Shown: positions 26,824 to 35,596 of the stretch, one piece after another
Layout of the letters: every line of letters begins with the position of its first letter
How positions within the stretch are numbered: the stretch's first letter is position 1
From: DYGX01 sp035325905
Lineage (GTDB): Bacteria; Chloroflexota; Anaerolineae; Aggregatilineales; Aggregatilineaceae
Assembly: GCA_035325905.1 (NCBI GenBank)
Contig: DAOKYY010000006.1
Coordinates: forward strand, 1-64,000
DNA length: 64,000 bases
Direction: 5' to 3'
Made by a program: the position numbers and the translations under genes
Notes under the pieces: generated by a model
The model's input: only the letters and a program-made list of their open reading frames with translations
Told to the model about the DNA's origin: nothing
The model's database searches: none

Positions 26824-28146
26824 CTAAATGTCCGCCGCCTTAAACCATGCCGGCCGGGTCAGGTCGACCTTCAATTCGCGCAGGTACACGCCATCGGCGC
26901 GCTGCTCAAGCGTGCTGGTCGAAATCCCGACCTCGACATCCAGCTTTTTCAGCGCGCGAATCTGGTTCACGCCGAATTCGAGATAGCCCCGCGCCGGGTC
27001 GTGCTCGTAGTCGCGGATCCCCGCCCGCTCGAACACGTCGAGCACCGGCGCGATGTCGTCGCCGAAGACTTTCGCAGACTTCAACATATAGTCGTGGCTG
27101 GACAGCGTCACGGTCGGCGGGAGCTTGCGCCCGTGGTTCTGCTGGTAGTTCTGCCCGGTGAACTTGTTTTCCAGCGAGCAGTAGTGCACGCCGATTGACA
27201 GCTTCTGGTCGAGCGCGAACTCGACCAGGTCCAGGCAGTCCAGCTCGCTGCGCGCGATCGGCACACCGCCCGCATACCAGTAATCGTAGAGCGTCTCGAA
27301 GGGTCGCGCCTTCGCCTTGAAGCCGCGCGCGTTGAATTCCTCCGCGTTGATCAACGGGTAGCACAGCTCCAACAGGTTGACGCTGAAGATGCCGATGCGG
27401 TCCAGTTCCAGCAGCAGCGCGCGCATGTCATCTTGCGCGCCGGGCGGAACCGGCATCTCGACCATGACCTGCCGGATGTACTGGCGGGCCAGCGCGATCC
27501 GCTCCAGCACGTGCTCGCGCGCTCTCGGCGTGTCGTGCAGGCGGATGCTGAACCGAATCTCATCGAGGCCAGCCGCCTGCAAATCGCGCAGGATCGGCTC
27601 GTCGACGTAATCGCCGCACGTGTACAGCCGTTGGTGCGCCTGAGGATACAGCTCGCGCGCGCGGCGGAAAAAGGCCAGCGCCTCGTCCTTGTACAACAGC
27701 GGCTCGCCGCCGGTCAGGGCGATGCAATCCATCTGCTGCCCCTGCGCGGCGATCTCGTCGAGTTCCTGCACCAGATCGCGCGTGTGCGAGGTATGGAACT
27801 CGTAATCCATCTGGTTAGGGTTGAAGCAGTAGAAACAGTCGCGGTGGCAGCGCAGCGAGATGAAGAAGGTCGCGCTGCCGACGCCTTTCTTGCAGGCGAC
27901 GCACGCGGGCGAGATCGCGTTGACATAGACGCTGCGCCCGCCGTTACGCACGTGCGCGCCCTTGCGGCGCAGGCGCTCGCGCCGCTGCGCGGCTTCCCCG
28001 GCGTAGTCCCGCGCATCGATCTCAATGCCCGTCGCGCGGATCTGCTCCATGAACCGGTCGTAGATACCGAGGTACAGCGCCGCGTACTCGGAGAAAACCG
28101 GGTTGGTGATCTGGCTGTGTGTTTCCGCTGTGATGGGAATGATCAC
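26824..28146 (-). CDS. Radical SAM protein
   Basis: The 440-residue protein has the radical SAM cysteine triad C100-x3-C104-x2-C107 in RCHRDCFYCFNP, followed by the glycine-rich TGGEPLLYKDEA. A CVAC pair at residues 82-85 and further cysteines in the C-terminal half could hold a zinc site or second cluster. The layout resembles activase or SPASM-like maturases. Translation starts at GTG with GAGGAG nine bases upstream. It lies 59 bases behind the TorD-like chaperone gene on the same strand, so a role in maturing a molybdenum oxidoreductase is plausible. The true substrate is unknown. Confidence 0.8.
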   Translation of the reverse strand: MIIPITAETHSQITNPVFSEYAALYLGIYDRFMEQIRATGIEIDARDYAGEAAQRRERLRRKGAHVRNGGRSVYVNAISPACVACKKGVGSATFFISLRCHRDCFYCFNPNQMDYEFHTSHTRDLVQELDEIAAQGQQMDCIALTGGEPLLYKDEALAFFRRARELYPQAHQRLYTCGDYVDEPILRDLQAAGLDEIRFSIRLHDTPRAREHVLERIALARQYIRQVMVEMPVPPGAQDDMRALLLELDRIGIFSVNLLELCYPLINAEEFNARGFKAKARPFETLYDYWYAGGVPIARSELDCLDLVEFALDQKLSIGVHYCSLENKFTGQNYQQNHGRKLPPTVTLSSHDYMLKSAKVFGDDIAPVLDVFERAGIRDYEHDPARGYLEFGVNQIRALKKLDVEVGISTSTLEQRADGVYLRELKVDLTRPAWFKAADI

Positions 28147-28205
28147 GCCCCGCGCTCCTCAATCAAGGCCCAATGACAGCTCAATGACGATCGGCGACGC
28201 AACGG

Positions 28206-28937
28206 CTATTCGGCCAGACCGGGGAATTTCACGTCCCACGGGATCGCCACTTCGTAGACGCGCGCCAGCTCCAGCAGGCCGCCATGCACCAGCAGCGCCA
28301 GCCCGCGATAGAAGCCGGTCTGCGCGTAATCCACCGCCAGCTCAGCCCACTTCCAGCCCCAGCGCAGCAGGTGATCCGCCAGGAACTCGCGCTGGGCCGC
28401 CAGCAGCTCGGCCAGTGGCTCGTCGTCCCCGTCTTCGAGCGCCGCGACGCCCTGCTCCGACAGGTGCGCGATGAAGCTCAGCTCAAACGCGATATGATCC
28501 TCCGGCTCCTTGCCGTCAGTGCTCGGCTCAACGCCGAAGCGCGCGAACCAGCGCCGCACATCCAGCGTCTCTTCCTGGAAGGTCATGCGCTCCTGGCTGA
28601 AATAGACCGACTCCCAGGCGGGGACCATCATCCGGCGCTGGCCGACGAACAGGCGCGTATAGTCCACCTTCAGGTCGCGCAGCGCCTCTTCGCTCAGGCC
28701 CTCGCGCGCCAGCGTCCCCGTCCAGTCTTGCAGCAATTCCAGGCCGCGCTGCGTGCTTTCCTGCTCTCCGGCGAACGGCGCTTCATCAAACAGGCTGTCC
28801 GCCGCCAGCGGCTCGAGCCATTCACGCGAGGGGTTGCTGTAGAGCAGCTTGCCGAGCAGGCCAAACAACAGCGCCTCGCCCATCAGAACAGGCGCCCAGT
28901 CAGTGTGATGGGTGGAGCCAGTAGAGGTTGCAGTCAC
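28206..28937 (-). CDS. TorD/DmsD-family molecular chaperone
   Basis: The 243-residue all-helical protein fits the TorD/DmsD/NarJ chaperone family, which holds and proof-reads molybdenum enzymes before cofactor insertion and export. Family features are LKVDYTRLFVG, PAWESVYFSQERMTFQEET and PEDHIAFELSFIAHLSEQ. I chose the GTG at 28937 because GGAG lies eight bases upstream; a longer frame to 29057 has no site. No catalytic subunit is encoded nearby. With the radical SAM gene downstream and the FmdE-MobB fusion some 7 kb away, it points to a formate-dehydrogenase- or DMSO-reductase-type enzyme elsewhere in the genome. Confidence 0.87.
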   Translation of the reverse strand: MTATSTGSTHHTDWAPVLMGEALLFGLLGKLLYSNPSREWLEPLAADSLFDEAPFAGEQESTQRGLELLQDWTGTLAREGLSEEALRDLKVDYTRLFVGQRRMMVPAWESVYFSQERMTFQEETLDVRRWFARFGVEPSTDGKEPEDHIAFELSFIAHLSEQGVAALEDGDDEPLAELLAAQREFLADHLLRWGWKWAELAVDYAQTGFYRGLALLVHGGLLELARVYEVAIPWDVKFPGLAE

Positions 28938-29143
28938 GAATGCGCTCCAATCTAAGCGTCTGAGAGTGATTGCCGTGCAAGCTCGCGGCGCGATCCGCGC
29001 AAGGAATCGCAGCGCAGGGTGAGTATAGGCGAAATCGACCGGCGACGCGGGGGTCAATAATCATCAGAACTGGCGATCTATGTAAACAGGCTATGCAAAC
29101 AGGCAGCGGCTACCCCGATGCGATCCTTCGGCGCATCGCCACC

Positions 29144-29153
29144 AAAACGTTTT
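29144..29153. promoter_or_regulatory. LacI-type palindrome AAAACGTTTT
   Basis: A perfect 10-bp dyad with central CG lies about 20 bases upstream of a TATAAT box. It shares AAACGTTTTC with the operator at the iol start site, so the same regulator could bind both. Confidence 0.4.
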
Positions 29154-29172
29154 CGTTTATCCGGGCGTCGGT

Positions 29173-29178
29173 TATAAT
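29173..29178 (+). promoter_or_regulatory. Consensus -10 box TATAAT upstream of the GNAT gene
   Basis: TATAAT lies 90 bases before the GNAT start codon. The -35 position overlaps the palindrome at 29144-29153 and has only a weak match, as expected for a regulated promoter. Confidence 0.5.
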
Positions 29179-29268
29179 ACCGCTAAGCGGTAGCGCCCTC
29201 TTTTATTCAGGACTGGGCCAGGCCCTATTCAGCGGTCACTCCCGGTTCACCTAAATGGTTTTTTGCTG

Positions 29269-29748
29269 ATGACTTCCATCCGTCCGATGGTGTCCGAAGA
29301 TATCCCGACGATCGCGCGCTGGATCGCCGCGATCCCCCTGTGGCAGCGTTACAATTACTCCGCCGCAGCCGCGCAGCGTGGCCTGGAGCAGGCGCTGGCG
29401 CGGGGCGACCTGCTGCTGACCGCCGACACGGACGACGCGCCCGCCTGCGGGCTGGCCTGGTGCCTGCCGCGCGGCGCGTTTGGACGCAGCACCTATCTAC
29501 GGCTGCTCGGCGTGCAAAGCGGGCTGCACGGCGCGGGTCTCGGCGCGGCGCTGCTCGACGCCGCCGAGCAGGAGGCCGCGCGCAGCGCCGGCGATCTGAT
29601 GCTGCTGGTGTCCGATTTCAACCTGAGCGCGCAGCGTTTTTACCAGCGCCAGGGCTACCGGAAGGTCGGGGCGATTCCCGGTTACGTCCTGCCGGATGTC
29701 ACGGAGCTGATTTTCTGGAAACGCCTGGCTCCATCGGGCGCGTCTTAG
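29269..29748 (+). CDS. GNAT-family N-acetyltransferase
   Basis: This 159-residue protein is a single GNAT domain. The segment LLGVQSGLHGAGLGAALLDAAEQEA is the acetyl-CoA pyrophosphate loop (Q-x-x-G-x-G/A pattern), followed by VSDFNLSAQRFYQRQGYRKVGAIPGY, the usual final strand-helix pair. ATG at 29269 is preferred over a TTG two codons earlier. The substrate is unknown. It precedes the peptide-type binding protein gene by 114 bases on the same strand. Confidence 0.85.
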   Translation: MTSIRPMVSEDIPTIARWIAAIPLWQRYNYSAAAAQRGLEQALARGDLLLTADTDDAPACGLAWCLPRGAFGRSTYLRLLGVQSGLHGAGLGAALLDAAEQEAARSAGDLMLLVSDFNLSAQRFYQRQGYRKVGAIPGYVLPDVTELIFWKRLAPSGAS

Positions 29749-29862
29749 CGCAGGAAAGGAGGCGCTCAACCACCGACCTCACGCTCGCAGGTGCGGTTCT
29801 GTCCAGGTGTGATTTCTTCGAAGCAGCTTTTCGGTGCAGTTTTTTCTGAGAGAGGAATTGAC

Positions 29863-31389
29863 ATGAGATCAGCAAAACCCCTTACCCTGTCTTTGATCGT
29901 TCTCGCCGCGCTGCTGTTCGGCGCCCTCAGCCCGATCGCGGCGCAGGATGGCGGGAACATCTTGATCATGGCGCGCGCCGCCGACACCACCGGTCTCGAC
30001 CCGCACACCCAGACCGCGTTCGCCTCGGCGCGCCTCCTGGAGCTGATCTACGAGCCGCTCGTGCTGCTCGACGCCGACCTGAACCTGATCCCCGGCCTGG
30101 CCGAAAGCTGGGAGTTCTCCGACGACGCGACGCAGCTCACTTTCACGCTGCGCCAGGGCGTCAAGTTCCACGATGGCTCGGACTTTACTTCCGAGGACGT
30201 GAAAGCGTCGTTCGAGCGCATCCTCGACGAGGCGACCGGCGCGGCGACCCGCGCCAACCTCGCCAGCATTGAGAGCATCGATACCCCGGATGACTACACC
30301 GTCGTGCTGAACCTCAACACGGCGGACGTGCCGCTGGCCAGCGCGCTGACGACCTTCAACGCCGTGATCCTGTCGTCCGACGTGATCGCCAATGGCGACC
30401 CGACGACGGACGTGATCGGCACCGGGCCGTTCAAGCTCGAAAGCTGGGTGCCTGAGGAGAAGACCATCCTCAGCGCCAACCCTGACTGGTGGGGTGAGGG
30501 GCCATTCGTGGACGGGATCGAGATGCGCGTGATCCCCGATGAAGCCTCGATTCTGGCCGCGCTGCGCGCCGGTGAGATCGACTTCGCGCTGCTGAACGAC
30601 CCGTTGGTCGCCACGCTGCTGATCGACGATCCGAACATCGTCCTCAACCGCGCCCCGGCGATCGCCTACCACGTCCTGCAGCTCAACGCCGCGCGCCCGC
30701 CGTTGGACATTCTTGAAGTCCGGCAGGCGATTTCGTGCGCGGTGGACCGCCAGGCCGTGCTGGACACCGCCGCCCTGGGTGAAGGCGAAGTGACCGGCCC
30801 GCTGACGATCCCGGCCTACAAGCTGCCCCTCGACGAGTTCTTCTGCTACGAGCAAGACCTGGACAAGGCGCGCGAGCTGATGGCCCAGGCGGGTCTGGAA
30901 GACGGCTTCACGCTGAAGGTCATCGCTGCGAACGCCGAGCCGCCGACCGCGCTGGCCGAGGCCCAGACCATCCAGGCCCAGCTTGCCGAGATCGGGATCG
31001 AAGTCGAAATCGAGCCGCTGGAGCTGAGCGTCTACGTGGACCGCTGGCTGGCGGCGGACTTCGACGCGGCAGTCGCGCTCAATGGCGGGCGCCCGGACCC
31101 GTACACCATGTACGCGCGTTACTGGGTAAAGGGCGGCAACCTGAGCACTGTCGCGGGCTACGGCGACGACACGCTCGATCAGTTGATGGCCGCTGGCCGC
31201 GCCGCGACTGACCCGGCCGAGCGCTTCGAGATCTTCTCCGACTTCCAGCGCCACCTCGTCGAGATGGCGCCGTGGATCTGGCTCTACACCGAGTACGAGT
31301 ACACGGCCCAGCAGCCCTACGTCCAGGGTTTCATCCCGATGCCCACCGACTCGCTCTACGCGCTGAGCCAGGTCACACTAGAGAAATAA
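29863..31389 (+). CDS. ABC transporter substrate-binding protein, peptide/opine/nickel family 5
   Basis: The 508-residue protein starts with a signal peptide (LTLSLIVLAALLFGALSPIAAQ) and continues as an SBP_bac_5 family binding protein. Typical stretches are GLDPHTQTAFASARLLELIYEPLV, LTFTLRQGVKFHDGSDFTSEDV, and VIGTGPFKLESWVPEE. It should capture a peptide, oligosaccharide or similar solute outside the membrane and deliver it to the two permeases encoded next. AGAGGA lies seven bases before the ATG. A GC hairpin separates it from the first permease gene. Confidence 0.9.
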   Translation: MRSAKPLTLSLIVLAALLFGALSPIAAQDGGNILIMARAADTTGLDPHTQTAFASARLLELIYEPLVLLDADLNLIPGLAESWEFSDDATQLTFTLRQGVKFHDGSDFTSEDVKASFERILDEATGAATRANLASIESIDTPDDYTVVLNLNTADVPLASALTTFNAVILSSDVIANGDPTTDVIGTGPFKLESWVPEEKTILSANPDWWGEGPFVDGIEMRVIPDEASILAALRAGEIDFALLNDPLVATLLIDDPNIVLNRAPAIAYHVLQLNAARPPLDILEVRQAISCAVDRQAVLDTAALGEGEVTGPLTIPAYKLPLDEFFCYEQDLDKARELMAQAGLEDGFTLKVIAANAEPPTALAEAQTIQAQLAEIGIEVEIEPLELSVYVDRWLAADFDAAVALNGGRPDPYTMYARYWVKGGNLSTVAGYGDDTLDQLMAAGRAATDPAERFEIFSDFQRHLVEMAPWIWLYTEYEYTAQQPYVQGFIPMPTDSLYALSQVTLEK

Positions 31390-31412
31390 CTCGCCTCTTC
31401 CGGTCTATCTTC

Positions 31413-31436
31413 GGGGCGCGTCGCAGGGCGCGCCCC
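31413..31436 (+). other. Intercistronic hairpin after the binding-protein gene
   Basis: GGGGCGCG and CGCGCCCC form a perfect 8-bp stem with an 8-base loop between the binding-protein gene and the permease gene. There is no T-tract, so it probably protects the upstream mRNA 3' end rather than stopping transcription. Confidence 0.55.
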
Positions 31437-31452
31437 GGCTGAGGTTTCGCGT

Positions 31453-32418
31453 ATGCTCCGCTATCTGATGCAGCGCGCCATCGCTTTCGTGCCGACGGTG
31501 CTGGGCGTGACGCTGCTGGTGTTCTTCGCCATCCGGGCCATCCCAGGCGACGCGATTACGGCCATGCTCGGCACCGAGGCCGGGATGCTGACCGCTAACC
31601 AGCGCGCCGCGCTTGAGGAATACTTCGGCCTCGACAAACCGGCCTACGTCCAGTATTTCAACTGGCTCGGCAACCTGCTCCAGGGAGACCTCGGCTATTC
31701 GGTGCGCCACGGCCAGCCGGTGCTCGACGTGATTCTGGCGCGTTTTCCGGTGACGCTGGAGCTAGCGGTGCTGGCCGTCCTGATCGCGCTGGCGATCGGT
31801 CTGACCTTTGGCATGATCGCGGCGATTTTCCACAACTCGGTGATCGATCTGTTCGGGCAGCTTTTCGCGCTGATCGGGCTGGCCGCGCCGAACTTCCTGA
31901 TTGGCACGCTGATTATCTACGTCCTGTCGGTCTATTTTGGCATCCTGCCGAACGCCGGAAACTACGTCGATCTGACCGAAGACCCGGTCAAGAATTTTGA
32001 GCAGATTATCTTCCCGGCGATTACGCTTGGCTTCGCGTTCTCGGCGTCGGTGATGCGCATGACGCGCTCGGCCATGCTCGAAGTGCTCGGGCAGGACTAC
32101 ATCCGCACCGCGCGCAGCAAGGGCCTGCGCGAGCGAGCGATTATCTCGCGGCACGCGCTACGCAACGCGCTGATCCCCATCGTGACGCTGGTCGGCGTGG
32201 AGGCGGGCTACCTGCTCGGCGGGACGGTCATTGTAGAGGAGATTTTCACGCTGCCGGGGATCGGCCGGCTGGCGTACAACGCCATCTCGCAGCGCGACTA
32301 CGCGCTGATCCAGGGCGTCACGTTGTTTATCGCGCTTAACTTCGTGGTCATCAATCTCGTCGTCGATTTTGTCTACACGCTGCTCGACCCGCGTATCTCG
32401 TATGCCAAACACAGCTAA
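31453..32418 (+). CDS. DppB-type ABC permease
   Basis: The 321-residue protein has six membrane segments and the DppB/OppB layout: N-terminal MLRYLMQRAIAFVPTVLGVTLLVFFAIRAIPGD, a large external loop, and the EAA-like loop RTARSKGLRERAIISRHALRNALIPIVT that contacts the ATPase. GAGG precedes the ATG by nine bases. It overlaps the following DppC-type gene by 17 bases. It forms the membrane channel with that gene product for the upstream binding protein. Confidence 0.92.
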   Translation: MLRYLMQRAIAFVPTVLGVTLLVFFAIRAIPGDAITAMLGTEAGMLTANQRAALEEYFGLDKPAYVQYFNWLGNLLQGDLGYSVRHGQPVLDVILARFPVTLELAVLAVLIALAIGLTFGMIAAIFHNSVIDLFGQLFALIGLAAPNFLIGTLIIYVLSVYFGILPNAGNYVDLTEDPVKNFEQIIFPAITLGFAFSASVMRMTRSAMLEVLGQDYIRTARSKGLRERAIISRHALRNALIPIVTLVGVEAGYLLGGTVIVEEIFTLPGIGRLAYNAISQRDYALIQGVTLFIALNFVVINLVVDFVYTLLDPRISYAKHS

Positions 32419-33301
32419 CACGACCATGAGCGCGACCGTCACGCTCGACGCACCGCAGAAACAGCCCGGTTTTTTCCGGCGCCTGCTCAAAAGCCCCAGC
32501 GGCGTGGTCGGCATCGTGATCATCGCGTTTTACCTCGGCGTGGCGCTGGCCGGAGCGTTCGAGCTGACGCCGCACTCGCCGCTGCAACAGAACCGGCTCG
32601 ACCGTCTCCAAGCGCCGAGCGCCACCTATCGCATGGGCACCGACCTCTACGGGCGCGACGTGCTCAGCCGGGTGATAGACGGCGCGACGAACTCCTTGCG
32701 CGTGGCGCTGGCCTCGGTGTTGCTGTCTGGCGTCGCGGGAACGCTCCTCGGCGCGCTGTCGGGTTTTGCCGGCGGGCTGACCGACCATGTCATCATGCGC
32801 GTGATGGACGTGTTCTTCGCCTTTCCGGCGATCCTGCTGGCGCTGCTGGTCGTCGTCGTGCTGGGGCCGGGGCTGAACAATACCATCCTGGCGATCGCGG
32901 TGGTTTACACGCCGATCTTCGCCCGCGTGGCGCGCGGGCCGACGCTGTCCGTGCGCGAGATGGACTACGTCACGGCGGCGCGCTGCCTGGGCGTCAGCGA
33001 GCGCCGGATTCTGCTGCTGCACGTCCTGCCGAATATCCTCGCCCCGCTGATCGTACAGATCAGCCTGGCGCTGTCCTGGTCGCTGCTAACCGAGGCCGGG
33101 CTGAGCTTCCTGGGGCTGGGGACGCGGCCCCCGCAGGCGTCGTGGGGTGTCATGCTCAGCGAGAGTCGCGCGCTGGCCGAGATAGCCCCCTGGCTGATGC
33201 TCTATCCGGGGCTGGCGATCATGCTTGGCGTGCTGGGGTTCAACCTGCTTGGCGACGGGCTGCGTGACGTGCTCGATCCACGGCTGCGCGGCAAGCGCTG
33301 A
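32402..33301 (+). CDS. DppC-type ABC permease
   Basis: This roughly 299-residue protein shows the DppC/OppC pattern: a cytoplasmic N-terminus, YRMGTDLYGRDVLSRVIDGATNSL, six membrane segments and the EAA-like loop YVTAARCLGVSERRILLLHVLPNILAPLIV. The start is uncertain: ATG 32402 overlaps the dppB-type gene, while ATG 32426 would remove eight residues; neither has a clear ribosome-binding site, so coupling is likely. No DppD/DppF-type ATPase gene follows. The importer must borrow an ATPase from another locus. Confidence 0.9.
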   Translation: MPNTANTTMSATVTLDAPQKQPGFFRRLLKSPSGVVGIVIIAFYLGVALAGAFELTPHSPLQQNRLDRLQAPSATYRMGTDLYGRDVLSRVIDGATNSLRVALASVLLSGVAGTLLGALSGFAGGLTDHVIMRVMDVFFAFPAILLALLVVVVLGPGLNNTILAIAVVYTPIFARVARGPTLSVREMDYVTAARCLGVSERRILLLHVLPNILAPLIVQISLALSWSLLTEAGLSFLGLGTRPPQASWGVMLSESRALAEIAPWLMLYPGLAIMLGVLGFNLLGDGLRDVLDPRLRGKR

Positions 33302-33611
33302 ACCCGGCATGACGCCGTCTGTTCGAAGCAGCGGCGGGCGCCGTCACGGGCGCGTTTCGAAGCGAAAAAGCCGAGGCTGATTGCTCCGCAGCGCTCTGTG
33401 CTTCCGTTCCCGCCGCCAACTTGACAAATACCCTGTATCGCTGCATTAATTAGCGTAGTCCTGGTGCGCGCGCGCGTCGGGAAACCGCTCTCAGAGCAGT
33501 CACCGGCGTTGTCGAAAAAAACCGCTTGACGCCGGGATCTCCAACGTTTTTAGGGTGTTGGCAAGGGGAGACTGTGTCGCCCCGCCAGGTCTTTTAAGGA
33601 GGCCAAGGTCT
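33302..33611. other. Upstream region of the duplicated sugar-binding-protein gene
   Basis: About 310 bases without a gene. It holds a promoter at 33421-33450 and a long leader with a second TTGACG at 33525. It ends in a strong AAGGAGG ribosome-binding site (33596-33602). No riboswitch family was recognised. Confidence 0.5.
33421..33450 (+). promoter_or_regulatory. Promoter of the ribose/xylose-type ABC operon
   Basis: A perfect -35 box TTGACA (33421-33426) is followed after 18 bases by ATTAAT (33445-33450). This predicts a leader of about 155 bases before the start codon. Confidence 0.55.
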
Positions 33612-35573
33612 ATGAAGAATGGGTTACGTTTAATTACTGTTTTGACCCTGGCGGTGATGGCGTTGTCGCCGCTCGTGGGCAGCGGGGTGTCGGCCCCAGT
33701 CAAAGCGCAGGACGACACCTTCACGATCGCCTGGATTCCGAAGGCGCTGAACAACCCCGTGTTCGAGCTTGGGCGCGACGGCTGCATGGCTGCCGCCGCG
33801 CAGCTTGGCGCCGAAGTCGGCCAGACGGTCGAGTGCCTGTACATGGGTTCGGTGAATTCTGACATGGCCGAGCAGGCGCGCATCATCGAGGACGCCATCT
33901 CGCAGGGCGTGGACGCGATTGGCGTGTCCTGCAACGACCCGGACGGCTGCGTGGACCCGATCAACGCCGCCATCGCCGCGGGCATCCCGACCATGACCTG
34001 GGACTCCGACTCGCCGGACTCAGGCCGCTTCACCTATCTCGGCGTCGATAACTACACCGGCGGCTGGGCAGCCGGCGAACTGCTGGTGAAGGCAATGGGC
34101 GAAGAAGGCAAGGTCGCGCTGCTGACCGGTGTGCCGGGCGCGTTCAACCTTGAGGAGCGTATTCGCGGCTTCAAGGACTATGTCGCGCAGTATCCGGGGA
34201 TCGAGATCGTGGCGACGGTCGCCTGCAACGACGACATCAACCTCGGCGTGCAGGTGGTCGAAGAGACCATGCTTGCTAACCCCGACCTGAACGGCTGGTT
34301 CTTCGTCGGCCTGTGGCCGGTCTTCGCCGGGCGCGGCGCCATGCCGCAGTTCGAACAGGCTGTGCTGAACAACAACATGAAGGCCGTGGCGTTCGACACG
34401 CTGCCGGTCGAGCTGGAGTGGGTGCAGGACGGGCTGCTGCACGGCCTCGTCGGCCAGAAGTACTGGGGCTGGGGCTACGACACGGTCTTCATGGCGCTCA
34501 ACCATGCGACCAACCTGTATCCCTATCCCGACTGGACTGACAGCGGGATGGACATCGTGACGATCAACAATGTCGACGCGATGGCCGAGGCGTGGGCGAC
34601 CAGCGACTTCACCCAACCGCTGCCCGCCGCCTATCCGCCGGAAGACGGCAAGTTCAGCATCGCCTGGATTCCGAAGGCGCTGAACAACCCCGTGTTCGAG
34701 CTTGGGCGCGACGGCTGCATGGCTGCCGCCGCGCAGCTTGGCGCCGAAGTCGGCCAGACGGTCGAGTGCCTGTACATGGGTTCGGTGAATTCTGACATGG
34801 CCGAGCAGGCGCGCATCATCGAGGACGCCATCTCGCAGGGCGTGGACGCGATTGGCGTGTCCTGCAACGACCCGGACGGCTGCGTGGACCCGATCAACGC
34901 CGCCATCGCCGCGGGCATCCCGACCATGACCTGGGACTCCGACTCGCCGGACTCAGGCCGCTTCACCTATCTCGGCGTCGATAACTACACCGGCGGCTGG
35001 GCAGCCGGCGAACTGCTGGTGAAGGCAATGGGCGAAGAAGGCAAGGTCGCGCTGCTGACCGGTGTGCCGGGCGCGTTCAACCTTGAGGAGCGTATTCGCG
35101 GCTTCAAGGACTATGTCGCGCAGTATCCGGGGATCGAGATCGTGGCGACGGTCGCCTGCAACGACGACATCAACCTCGGCGTGCAGGTGGTCGAAGAGAC
35201 CATGCTTGCTAACCCCGACCTGAACGGCTGGTTCTTCGTCGGCCTGTGGCCGGTCTTCGCCGGGCGCGGCGCCATGCCGCAGTTCGAACAGGCTGTGCTG
35301 AACAACAACATGAAGGCCGTGGCGTTCGACACGCTGCCGGTCGAGCTGGAGTGGGTGCAGGACGGGCTGCTGCACGGCCTCGTCGGCCAGAAGTACTGGG
35401 GCTGGGGCTACGACACGGTCTTCATGGCGCTCAACCATGCGACCAACCTGTATCCCTATCCCGACTGGACTGACAGCGGGATGGACATCGTGACGATCAA
35501 CAATGTCGACGCGATGGCCGAGGCGTGGGCGACCAGCGACTTCACCCAGCCGCTGCCGCCGGCCTTCCCGTAG
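33612..35573 (+). CDS. Sugar ABC substrate-binding protein with two tandem, nearly identical binding domains
   Basis: The 653-residue product has a signal peptide (residues 1 to about 35, ending VSAPVKAQ) and then two copies of a type I periplasmic sugar-binding domain (RbsB/XylF-like), each about 300 residues. Family proteins have one such domain and about 320-360 residues. Copy 1 begins DDTFTIAWIPKAL and copy 2 EDGKFSIAWIPKAL; from there on the copies are identical in translation. They are joined by a short linker PAAYPPEDGKFS with no second signal peptide. AAGGAGG lies nine bases before the ATG at 33612. Ligand unknown; the downstream isomerase suggests xylose or a similar sugar. Confidence 0.88.
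   Translation: MKNGLRLITVLTLAVMALSPLVGSGVSAPVKAQDDTFTIAWIPKALNNPVFELGRDGCMAAAAQLGAEVGQTVECLYMGSVNSDMAEQARIIEDAISQGVDAIGVSCNDPDGCVDPINAAIAAGIPTMTWDSDSPDSGRFTYLGVDNYTGGWAAGELLVKAMGEEGKVALLTGVPGAFNLEERIRGFKDYVAQYPGIEIVATVACNDDINLGVQVVEETMLANPDLNGWFFVGLWPVFAGRGAMPQFEQAVLNNNMKAVAFDTLPVELEWVQDGLLHGLVGQKYWGWGYDTVFMALNHATNLYPYPDWTDSGMDIVTINNVDAMAEAWATSDFTQPLPAAYPPEDGKFSIAWIPKALNNPVFELGRDGCMAAAAQLGAEVGQTVECLYMGSVNSDMAEQARIIEDAISQGVDAIGVSCNDPDGCVDPINAAIAAGIPTMTWDSDSPDSGRFTYLGVDNYTGGWAAGELLVKAMGEEGKVALLTGVPGAFNLEERIRGFKDYVAQYPGIEIVATVACNDDINLGVQVVEETMLANPDLNGWFFVGLWPVFAGRGAMPQFEQAVLNNNMKAVAFDTLPVELEWVQDGLLHGLVGQKYWGWGYDTVFMALNHATNLYPYPDWTDSGMDIVTINNVDAMAEAWATSDFTQPLPPAFP
33726..34615 (+). repeat. Copy 1 of the 890-bp direct repeat inside the binding-protein gene
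   Basis: Every stretch I compared is identical to 34659-35548, a period of 933 bases (311 codons). Outside these limits the homologous positions differ at once. Confidence 0.9.
34659..35548 (+). repeat. Copy 2 of the 890-bp direct repeat inside the binding-protein gene
   Basis: In-frame second copy. The 43 bases between the copies are homologous to, but diverged from, the outer borders of the pair, for example CCCAACCG at the end of copy 1 against CCCAGCCG at the end of copy 2. Confidence 0.9.
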
Positions 35574-35596
35574 TATTCGCTCGGTTCTCGTCATTT

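Larger units (their letters stand above)
28938..29268. other. Divergent intergenic region between torD-like and GNAT genes
   Basis: No gene is supported here. The stretch holds a LacI-type palindrome (29144-29153), a consensus -10 box toward the GNAT gene (29173-29178) and, on the minus strand, a TATACT toward the TorD-like gene near 29022 with a poor -35 box. Confidence 0.5.

Noticed and set aside
29022..29060. A promoter for the TorD-like gene with TATACT on the minus strand
   Set aside because: The -35 region is poor and the spacing uncertain, so I did not list it as a separate feature.
33726..35548. Two separate genes for the duplicated binding domains
   Set aside because: There is no stop codon, start codon with ribosome-binding site, or second signal peptide at the junction; the frame is continuous.
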